A stretch of DNA of 27,226 nt from an uncultured Eubacterium sp. (GTDB lineage: Bacteria > Bacillota > Clostridia > Lachnospirales > Lachnospiraceae): positions 1-27,226 of the forward strand of contig CAKRKO010000031.1 in NCBI GenBank assembly GCA_934358495.1, read 5' to 3'. This document shows, in pieces, positions 22,055-27,226 of the stretch. Made by a program: the position numbers and the translations under genes. A model generated the notes under the pieces. The model had not been told where the DNA came from. It made no database searches and was given only the letters and a program-made list of their open reading frames with translations. The stretch's first letter is position 1. Each line of letters opens with the position of its first letter.

Positions 22055-23387
22055 CATTACTGAGGAAAAGGAATATCAGAAACGTATTCAGGAAATCTTC
22101 TGGAACATGCAGGATGAGATTACGAAAGAAATCAACGGCTTTTATGTGAAGTATGCCAGAAAAGAGGGAATTACTCTGGCAGAAGCAAAAAAGAAAGTGT
22201 CTCAGCTTGATATTGAAGAGTATGCACGAAAAGCTGCAAAGTATGTGAAGGAGAAAGATTTTTCCAAGCAGGCAAATGAGGAGATGCGCCTGTACAATGC
22301 CACAATGAAAATAAACCGATTGGAACTGCTGAAAGCAAACATTGGTCTGGAAATGGTATCTGGATTTGATGAACTTCAGCAGTTTTTTGATGAAACGCTT
22401 ACAAAGCGGGCAATGGATGAGTTTCAGCGGCAGGCTGGAATACTTGGAGTAACGATTCAGGATAATGCAAAAGCAGCAGATGCGCTTGTAAATGCATCAT
22501 TTCAGAATGCTACATTTTCGGACCGTGTCTGGATGTATCAGGACATGTTGAAAGCAGAATTGGCGAACTTGTTGCAGACAGGATTGATCAGAGGTCAGCA
22601 TCCAAGGAAACTTGCTATCCATTTGAAAAAACGGTTTGGTGTCAGTCAATACAATGCAGAAAGATTAATGATCACGGAGTTAGCCAGAGTGCAGACGGAA
22701 GCACAAAAGCTGTCGTTTGAAAGAAATGATTATGAAGAATATCAGTTTCATGCGCTTGGAACTGCCTGCGGTGCCTGCCGTGCGCTGGATCAGAAACATT
22801 TTCTGGTAAAAGATATGATGCCGGGAGATAATGCACCGCCGATGCATCCGCATTGCCGATGCTCTACAAGTGCTTACATGGATAGATCGGCATTTGATAA
22901 GTGGCTGGAAGAACAGAAAAGCAGACTTATGTTAAATGAAAAGGCAGCAGTTGTACGATATATAAGTCCGGATTCATATTCACTCAATGATAAGTTGCGA
23001 AGAAACGCCAATTCAGAATTGACAGATATTGAAAGAGAATGGATCAAGAATCTGGATGCGGCACTTGAAAAACTACCAAGTTATAAAGGAAATTTAAATC
23101 GTTCCGTAACATTTTTGTTTGAAGAGGATGCACAGAAATACTTTGATGAATTTGAGGTAGGAAAAGAGTATATTCCAAAACAATACTTGTCAACGACCAA
23201 AAGAGATGTATATAATGAGGATGCACAGGTACAGATTTATATCCAAAATGCGAAAAATGGGAAAGATCTTAGAGGGCTAAATGATATGGAAAATGAAGTG
23301 CTTTATCCATACATGACAAAATTTAAGGTAATTAACAAAATCAAAGAGGATGGAAAGTTTTACATACTTTTGGAGGAATTGGAATAA
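22002..23387 (+). CDS. Minor head protein (SPP1 gp7/Mu F) fused to an ADP-ribosyltransferase-like domain
   Basis: 461 aa from GTG 22002; CGGAGG lies 8 nt upstream, favouring it over GTG 21993. Residues 1-300 are a minor head protein with the family signature CGACRALDQ (256-264) and PPMHPHCRCSTSAY. Residues about 325-461 match the ADPrib_exo_Tox/VIP2 type. In that fold NDKLRR precedes the NAD-binding Arg of NRSVTF (Arg367), the STT strand (397-399) and an ENE pair (Glu430, Glu432), giving the R-S-E order of Arg-type toxins. The C-terminal strand is KFKVINKIKEDGKFYILLEE. The enzyme would be carried in the head and injected with DNA (inference, as for T4 Alt). Confidence 0.88.
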   Translation: MTSQEYWKKREAAQRKHNITEEKEYQKRIQEIFWNMQDEITKEINGFYVKYARKEGITLAEAKKKVSQLDIEEYARKAAKYVKEKDFSKQANEEMRLYNATMKINRLELLKANIGLEMVSGFDELQQFFDETLTKRAMDEFQRQAGILGVTIQDNAKAADALVNASFQNATFSDRVWMYQDMLKAELANLLQTGLIRGQHPRKLAIHLKKRFGVSQYNAERLMITELARVQTEAQKLSFERNDYEEYQFHALGTACGACRALDQKHFLVKDMMPGDNAPPMHPHCRCSTSAYMDRSAFDKWLEEQKSRLMLNEKAAVVRYISPDSYSLNDKLRRNANSELTDIEREWIKNLDAALEKLPSYKGNLNRSVTFLFEEDAQKYFDEFEVGKEYIPKQYLSTTKRDVYNEDAQVQIYIQNAKNGKDLRGLNDMENEVLYPYMTKFKVINKIKEDGKFYILLEELE

Positions 23388-23656
23388 TGGCATTAACAGC
23401 ACGAGAGTGGTTGCTGCTTCCAGAGGATGAGCAACAGCGTAGGAAAAATGAATTATCTCCTCATGAATGTTTCTTATTGAGGACTGAATTGGAGTATATA
23501 CATTTTTCAGAAGAGGAAAAGAAAAATGTTTCACCTGAGAAAAGAGAAGCATTTCTTCATCCCAAGAAACGTACAGAGGAAGAAAAAGAAGAATTTAATC
23601 AGAAATGCAAGGAAATTTTCAAGCGATTGTCAGAAGAAGCAAAGCATAAGTTATAG
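23387..23656 (+). CDS. Small charged protein following the ART fusion
   Basis: 89 aa, mostly helical and rich in Glu and Lys, with no known domain. Its ATG overlaps the preceding stop (TAATG), so translation is coupled to the minor head/ART gene. Coupling and acidic character would suit an inhibitor of the ART domain, but it could be a head accessory protein. No evidence separates these. Confidence 0.68.
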   Translation: MALTAREWLLLPEDEQQRRKNELSPHECFLLRTELEYIHFSEEEKKNVSPEKREAFLHPKKRTEEEKEEFNQKCKEIFKRLSEEAKHKL

Positions 23657-23715
23657 ATATCACTGATCAGAAATGGTTAGTGGTATTTTTATACCCATTT
23701 TTAAGAAATAAATAA

Positions 23716-23740
23716 AAGGTGCCGTATAAACGACACCTGC
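23716..23740 (-). terminator. Terminator of the antisense tRNA-like unit
   Basis: On the minus strand AGGTG...CACCT with an inner CGT/ACG stem, followed by TTTTATTT. It lies 4 nt past the tRNA-like 3' end, so the unit looks like a complete leftward transcription unit. Confidence 0.65.
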
Positions 23741-23743
23741 TAC

Positions 23744-23816
23744 ATTTCGTAGCGGGATTCGAACCCGCATCTGATTGTTAGTTAGACAATTGCTTTATCC
23801 ATTAAGCTATACGTCC
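23744..23816 (-). tRNA. tRNA-like gene with a damaged acceptor stem (anticodon unclear, AAC by position)
   Basis: A 73-nt cloverleaf fits well. D arm GCTT-AATGGATA-AAGC with GG in the loop, U8, A26; anticodon arm ATTGT-CTAACTA-ACAAT; variable loop CAGAT; T arm GCGGG-TTCGAAT-CCCGC. The acceptor stem pairs only at CGTA/TACG: the outer three positions (GGA against AAA) do not match. Position 37 is T where a purine is nearly always found. By position the anticodon is AAC (Val); a CTA triplet followed by A lies one base earlier. No CCA. It may be a decayed phage tRNA or a tRNA mimic with another role. Confidence 0.55.
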
Positions 23817-23838
23817 TTTTAGTTACCCAAAGGGCATA

Positions 23839-23869
23839 TTTATAGTACTATGTTTTTAAATAAATGTCA
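23839..23869 (-). promoter_or_regulatory. Promoter of the antisense tRNA-like unit
   Basis: On the minus strand a perfect TTGACA (23869-23864), 17-bp spacer and TACTAT (23846-23841, four of six). The start would fall some 15-20 nt before the tRNA-like sequence. It is divergent from a promoter for the downstream gene. Confidence 0.6.
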
Positions 23870-23877
23870 AATTGTAC

Positions 23878-23906
23878 TTGGCTTTTGGAAGACATAAATA
23901 TATAAT
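23878..23906 (+). promoter_or_regulatory. Promoter for the ribbon-helix-helix gene
   Basis: TTGGCT (23878-23883), 17-bp spacer, perfect TATAAT (23901-23906). It faces away from the tRNA-like promoter. A dedicated promoter inside the late operon indicates expression independent of late transcription, possibly in the lysogen. Confidence 0.6.
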
Positions 23907-23939
23907 GCGATTTATGGAAGACAAAAGTGAGGTGATTAG

Positions 23940-24113
23940 ATGTCTCCAAGGACAGGACGGCCAACAGATAATCCGAAAGCCTACAAAATCACTGTCAGAC
24001 TCGATGAGGAAGCAAATGCAGTTCTTCAGGCGTATTGCGAACAGGAGAGTATTGAAAAGGGTGAGGCAGTAAGAAGAGGATTAAAAAAATTGAAGGCTGA
24101 ATTAAAAAAATAA
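23940..24113 (+). CDS. Ribbon-helix-helix DNA-binding protein
   Basis: 57 aa beginning MSPRTGRPTDNPKAYKITVR. The MSPRTGRPxxNPK tail and ITVRLDEEAN strand followed by two helices (LQAYCEQESIEKGEAVRRGL) are the pattern of small Arc/MetJ-type phage regulators. GAGGTG precedes the ATG. It would bind DNA as a dimer, perhaps its own promoter and the divergent tRNA-like promoter. It sits next to an antirepressor remnant. Confidence 0.85.
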   Translation: MSPRTGRPTDNPKAYKITVRLDEEANAVLQAYCEQESIEKGEAVRRGLKKLKAELKK

Positions 24114-24156
24114 GAGCAAGCGGTCAACTTGGCGGAAGACGCTCACTCTTGTTTTG
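24111..24156 (+). terminator. Terminator after the RHH gene
   Basis: AAGAG and AGCG on the left pair with CGCT and CTCTT on the right, across a CA/CA internal loop, and are followed by GTTTTG. It overlaps the RHH stop codon. A second long hairpin follows at 24161-24207 (AGAAGTATCT with AGATACTTCT, inner TCTGATA/TATCAGA), whose role is unclear. Confidence 0.55.
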
Positions 24157-24208
24157 CACCAGAAGTATCTTTCTGATAAATCTATCATATCAGATACAGA
24201 TACTTCTT

Positions 24209-24580
24209 TCAAGAACCGTGGAACTTAACCAGAAGGTTGACAACCTCGACAAAAAGATTGAGCAGTTGGAATACGATTTGCCGATCCTTGGTATTGAAAT
24301 TGATAAAATCACAACAGCGGTGAAAAAGAAAGGTGTACAGTGCCTTGGAGGAAAGAACAGTAATGCCTATCAGGATAAATCACTCCGGGGAAAGGTATAC
24401 AATGATATTTACCGGGAACTGAAGCGTCAGTTTGGTGTTAGTACATATAAAGCAATCAAACGTAGCCAGTGCGATACGGCAGTTGGAATAATTACCGAAT
24501 ATCAGCTTCCTTATGTACTGGTGGAACAGGTACAGCTTCAAAATGGCCAGTTAGGTTTATGGGGCAGTACAGAAAATTAA
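24209..24580 (+). pseudogene. N-terminally truncated ORF6C antirepressor
   Basis: The frame open to TAA 24578-24580 encodes a short coiled helix (LNQKVDNLDKKIEQLEYDLP) and a complete ORF6C domain (NSNAYQDKSLRGKVYNDIY, RELKRQFGVSTYKAIKRSQ, EYQLPYVLVEQV), normally the C-terminus of phage antirepressors. The N-terminal Rha/BRO/ORF6N half is absent. In its place lie the RHH gene and hairpins. The only possible start far upstream is TTG 24149, which lies in hairpin sequence and has no convincing ribosome site. Probably a remnant, or a stand-alone ORF6C protein from a non-ATG start. Confidence 0.65.
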
Positions 24581-24593
24581 ATAATTGAGATGG

Positions 24594-24621
24594 AGAGAGC
24601 TTGGGAACAGGCTCTCTTTTA
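24594..24621 (+). terminator. Rho-independent terminator
   Basis: AGAGAGC (24594-24600), a 10-nt loop, GCTCTCT (24611-24617) and further T residues. It closes the RHH/ORF6C insert and separates it from the Prp-scaffold-capsid genes. Confidence 0.75.
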
Positions 24622-24645
24622 TAATTCAGAAAGAAGGTGTTGACT

Positions 24646-24748
24646 ATGAAGAAGCAGGGAAAAAGAGCAGGGTAGAAAGGCGGTGATCCAGAATATCTCC
24701 CACCGGCAGGGAATGACCGGAACGACAGGAGGTGGTGCATTTGATTGA
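24646..24748 (+). pseudogene. Small ORF before Prp with an apparent one-base insertion
   Basis: ATG 24646, behind GAAGGTGTTGACT, opens a nine-codon frame (MKKQGKRAG). If one A is removed from the A5 run in GGGAAAAAGAG, it joins a frame that ends at TGA 24746-24748 with ISHRQGMTGTTGGGAFD and overlaps the Prp start. The joined product would be 33 aa. Alternatively GTG 24683 may start a shorter 21-aa peptide. No family recognised; the neat coupling to Prp argues for a real gene. Confidence 0.4.
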
Positions 24749-25028
24749 AGTGAACGTCCGTGACGATGGTGTGACAATATCAGGGCATGCGGGATATGCG
24801 GCATTTGGATATGATATTGTTTGCGCCAGCGCAACGGCATTGGCACAGACACTGATCAAATCTGTGGAGGATCTGACAGAAGATGAAATAAAATACGATA
24901 TCAGTCCCGGATGGGTTGATATAAAATATGGGAATTTATCAGAAAAGTCAAAAACTCTGGTAGATTCCTTTTTCATTGGCATTCAGTTGATTGTTAATGA
25001 ATTTCCGGAAAATATTCGGATTGTGTAA
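24741..25028 (+). CDS. prp: Phage Prp-like cysteine protease (head maturation)
   Basis: 95 aa from TTG 24741; AGGAGG 8 nt upstream decides the start. Prp family (PF04327), with GHAGYA (His16) and YDIVCASATALAQT (Cys28) as catalytic dyad, spaced 12 residues as in host Prp. The host enzyme removes the N-terminal LQFFA-containing extension of ribosomal protein L27, and in Staphylococcus also trims phage scaffold and capsid proteins. Here it directly precedes scaffold and capsid genes that both carry LQxFA motifs, so it is probably the head protease. Confidence 0.9.
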   Translation: MIEVNVRDDGVTISGHAGYAAFGYDIVCASATALAQTLIKSVEDLTEDEIKYDISPGWVDIKYGNLSEKSKTLVDSFFIGIQLIVNEFPENIRIV

Positions 25029-25114
25029 CTGATGTGACCGGAATGTCGTAAAACTATGGTTCGACGCAATGACCTGGGCTTAAGTGAATGGGTTGGAGCA
25101 GAAAGAGGTAACTT

Positions 25115-25780
25115 ATGAAATTTATGAATATGCATTGGAGAGTTCCAATGAGCAACCTGCAGTTATTTGCAGACGGTGGTGGAGATGGCAGCGGATCCGG
25201 AGATGGAGACGGTGGTGGAGCTGGCACAGGTTCTGGAGATAACGGCGCATTATCTTTTGATGATTTCTTAAAGGGTGAGGGAAATCAGGCAGAGTTTGAC
25301 CGCAGAGTACAGAAAGCAGTCAACACAGCAGTGACCAAAGCACAGGAGAAGTGGGAGGCGCTGACCAACGACCAGCTGTCAGAAGCGGAAAAACTGGCTA
25401 AGATGACAAAAGAGGAAAAGGCACAGTACCAGAATAAGAAACTGGAAAAGGAACTGGCTGATCTGAAACGTCAGAATGCAATCACAGAGATGGCAAAGAC
25501 AGCGCGGAAGATGCTGGCTGACGAAGAAATCAATATCCCGGATGAACTTCTGGGACATCTGGTATCTGAAAATGCAGAGGATACCAAAACAGCCGTTGAA
25601 GCCTTTGCGAAGATGTACAAGGCAGCAGTGCAGGCGGCAGTGAAAGATGCACTGAAAGGAAATCCACCAAAGGCAGGAAGTGGTGGAAAAGGAAACATGA
25701 CCAAAGATCAGATTCTGGCAATCACAAATCCTGCGGAGAGACAGCGTTTGATTGCAGAGAATATGGAGTTATTTCAGTAA
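25115..25780 (+). CDS. Capsid scaffolding protein with a Prp-type cleavage motif
   Basis: 221 aa from ATG 25115 (AGAGGT upstream); ATG 25148 (GGAGA upstream) is a second possible start. LQLFA at residues 15-19 followed by DGGG fits the Prp site, with cleavage expected after Ala19. A long Gly/Asp/Ser-rich linker leads to a helical, coiled-coil body (VTKAQEKWEALTNDQLSEAE ... KEKL-type) and the C-terminal DQILAITNPAERQRLI, found in Gram-positive phage scaffolds. It would fill the procapsid and leave or be cut before packaging. Confidence 0.88.
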   Translation: MKFMNMHWRVPMSNLQLFADGGGDGSGSGDGDGGGAGTGSGDNGALSFDDFLKGEGNQAEFDRRVQKAVNTAVTKAQEKWEALTNDQLSEAEKLAKMTKEEKAQYQNKKLEKELADLKRQNAITEMAKTARKMLADEEINIPDELLGHLVSENAEDTKTAVEAFAKMYKAAVQAAVKDALKGNPPKAGSGGKGNMTKDQILAITNPAERQRLIAENMELFQ

Positions 25781-25794
25781 AGGAGATACAGAGA

Positions 25795-27003
25795 ATGCAT
25801 AATATTGAAAAATTAGGACTGCAGGTGTTTGCGGCACCAGCAGGTTTAACAGGACAGGACCAGATTCAGGTAAGAGCTAGAGAGATTGACTTTGTCACAT
25901 CTTTTGGTAAGAATCTGCAGGCATTACTGGATATTCTGGGAATCACCAGAATGATTCGCAAAGAGAACGGATCCGTATTAAAGACAAAGAAAGTAAAAGG
26001 TACCTTACAGTCTGGTGACGTTCCGGAAGGTGATGAGATCCCGTTATCTCAGTACACGGTAGAGGAGCAGAACTTCGATACCATTAAAATCGAGAAATAC
26101 CGTAAAAGTGTTTCTATTGAAGCAATCGCAGAGAGAGGCTATGATGCGGCGGTACAGTCCACAGATGAGGAATTTAAATCTGATCTGACCAATGTAGTAT
26201 CCGATAGATTCTATGCACAGTTAAAAGCGGGTTCCCTTGTTGGCCATGAATCTACATGGCAGATGGCTTTTGCGATGGCAATCGGAAAGGTTGTAAATAA
26301 GTTCCAGGAAATGAAACGTACAGCAACCGGTGTCGCTGTATGGGTAAACACTCTTGATGTGTATAAGTATCTTGGCGCGGCAGATATCACCGTACAGACA
26401 GCGTTTGGTTTTAAATACATGAAAAACTTCATGGGTGCAGATGTTGTGTTTATGACATCGCAGATTCCGGAAGGTGTGGTTATTGCAACTCCACTCAACA
26501 ACATGATTGTATATTATGTTGATCCGGGCGATTCTGAGTTTGTAAAAGCTGGTCTGCAGTATACGACAGATTCCACAACCGGATTCATCGGATTCCATGT
26601 ACAGGGTACTTATGAAAGAGCTATTTCGGACATGTTCGCTATTATGGGTCTGCGCCTGTTCTGTGAATATTTGGATGCGATTTCCTATATTTCTGTTGGT
26701 GGATCTGATACACAGACACTTGGAACTCTCAATGTGACATCTGCAGCAGGTTCAGAGACAGGTAAAACGAAACTTACCGTAAAAGAGCAGCTTATGTCTC
26801 CGAAAAACTGCTGGAAGTACAAAGATGCAGCAGCGGCAACTTCTGTGACTTATGGCATGGATGTGAAAGGCTGGTCTAAATGGGATGGTGAATCCGAGAT
26901 TGCGTCAACAGCAGCTCATCACATTACTTTAGTTGAGTGTGATCAGAACTATAAGGCAGTTCGTTCCGGAGATGTTACCGTTACTGTAAATGCAGGAGCG
27001 TAG
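25795..27003 (+). CDS. Major capsid protein with LQxFA N-terminus and C-terminal extension
   Basis: 402 aa. MHNIEKLGLQVFAAPAG carries LQVFA at residues 9-13, so the likely mature start is Ala14. Residues to about 300 are an HK97-fold capsid protein (SFGKNLQALLDILGITRMI, DTIKIEKYRKSVSIEAIAE, EEFKSDLTNVVSDRFYAQL, GADVVFMTSQIPEG). A Thr/Ser linker leads to about 95 extra residues (LMSPKNCWKYKDAAAATSV ... GDVTVTVNAGA), a beta-rich domain probably displayed on the shell. AAAGGAGATACAGAGA precedes the ATG. Confidence 0.93.
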   Translation: MHNIEKLGLQVFAAPAGLTGQDQIQVRAREIDFVTSFGKNLQALLDILGITRMIRKENGSVLKTKKVKGTLQSGDVPEGDEIPLSQYTVEEQNFDTIKIEKYRKSVSIEAIAERGYDAAVQSTDEEFKSDLTNVVSDRFYAQLKAGSLVGHESTWQMAFAMAIGKVVNKFQEMKRTATGVAVWVNTLDVYKYLGAADITVQTAFGFKYMKNFMGADVVFMTSQIPEGVVIATPLNNMIVYYVDPGDSEFVKAGLQYTTDSTTGFIGFHVQGTYERAISDMFAIMGLRLFCEYLDAISYISVGGSDTQTLGTLNVTSAAGSETGKTKLTVKEQLMSPKNCWKYKDAAAATSVTYGMDVKGWSKWDGESEIASTAAHHITLVECDQNYKAVRSGDVTVTVNAGA

Positions 27004-27013
27004 GAGGCTGCCA

Positions 27014-27166
27014 ATGTATAAAGTAATCAAATATTTTACAGATCTGCATGATGCGGATCATGAATACCATCCGGGGGATACATTTCCCCGGAAAGGTGTA
27101 AAAGTGACAAATGCAAGACTTGAGGAGCTTGCCGGAGAGAAAAACAAACAGGGAGCATTCCTGTAA
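27014..27166 (+). CDS. Small head-tail region protein
   Basis: 50 aa starting MYKVIKYFTDLHDADHEYHP, with TAGGAGG overlapping the capsid stop. The KVIKYFTDLHDxxHEYxxGD opening is usual for small proteins between capsid and head-tail connector genes. It ends KQGAFL, perhaps shorter than relatives. The remaining 60 bases of the window hold no recognisable start of a connector gene. Confidence 0.75.
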   Translation: MYKVIKYFTDLHDADHEYHPGDTFPRKGVKVTNARLEELAGEKNKQGAFL

Positions 27167-27226
27167 TTCAGAAATAACGTCAATTGAATAAAAAGAAACC
27201 TCGAAGTACAATTAAGGTGTTCATCT

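Noticed and set aside
24646..24680. Amber readthrough (TAG 24673) served by the tRNA-like gene
   Set aside because: Other phage genes use TAG as a normal stop (for example 13594-13596), no recoding is visible, and the CTA triplet is not in the canonical anticodon position.

Overview
The window looks like the left half of an integrated tailed-phage genome (a Siphovirus-type temperate phage) in a low-GC, spore-forming Firmicute, most likely a clostridial gut bacterium of the Lachnospiraceae type. This rests on strong AGGAGG-type ribosome sites, consensus TTGACA/TATAAT promoters, the gene families present, and a host gene at the left edge that encodes a spore-coat manganese-catalase-like protein (CotJC). 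The species cannot be read from the sequence.

Left edge, 1-860: a host tRNA-Glu(CTC), a structured intergenic stretch, then the C-terminal two thirds of cotJC on the minus strand. Homology to CotJC stops abruptly near 757, and beyond it lie the terminator and 3' end of a large serine integrase. The phage therefore appears to be inserted inside cotJC, and the missing 5' part of the gene should lie past the right end of the prophage, outside this window.

Lysogeny region, 852-6121, mostly minus strand: integrase, a 27-codon holin-like toxin facing a small convergent RNA (type I toxin-antitoxin layout), a lipoprotein, a PH-domain protein, an ImmA/IrrE-type protease and an XRE repressor. A divergent control region follows, with two good promoters and four phased copies of one 9-bp operator-like element. 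Rightward come a Cro-like gene and small early genes; an opposing membrane-protein gene lies just after them.

Early/replication region, 6205-16765, plus strand: many small phage genes, then Gp157, a P-loop ATPase, DUF669, an ERCC4 nuclease, a DUF4373 gene containing iteron-like repeats, and a T7 gp4-like primase-helicase. Small accessory genes follow, ending in a DUF1492-like late regulator. A 139-bp element with 26-nt inverted arms sits before Gp157.

Cargo island, 16798-18638: two unrecognised AT-rich genes, one soluble and one with five predicted membrane segments, bounded by terminators. They are served by a promoter whose spacer holds a Gram-positive LexA (SOS) box. This is the best candidate for an undescribed system.

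Packaging and head region, 18675 to the end: small and large terminase, SPP1-type portal, a minor head protein fused to a putative ADP-ribosyltransferase, an antisense tRNA-like transcription unit, a ribbon-helix-helix gene, a truncated ORF6C antirepressor, a phage Prp protease, scaffold and major capsid protein. Scaffold and capsid both carry an N-terminal LQxFA motif, so Prp probably trims both during head assembly. The window ends shortly after the capsid gene, before the tail genes.
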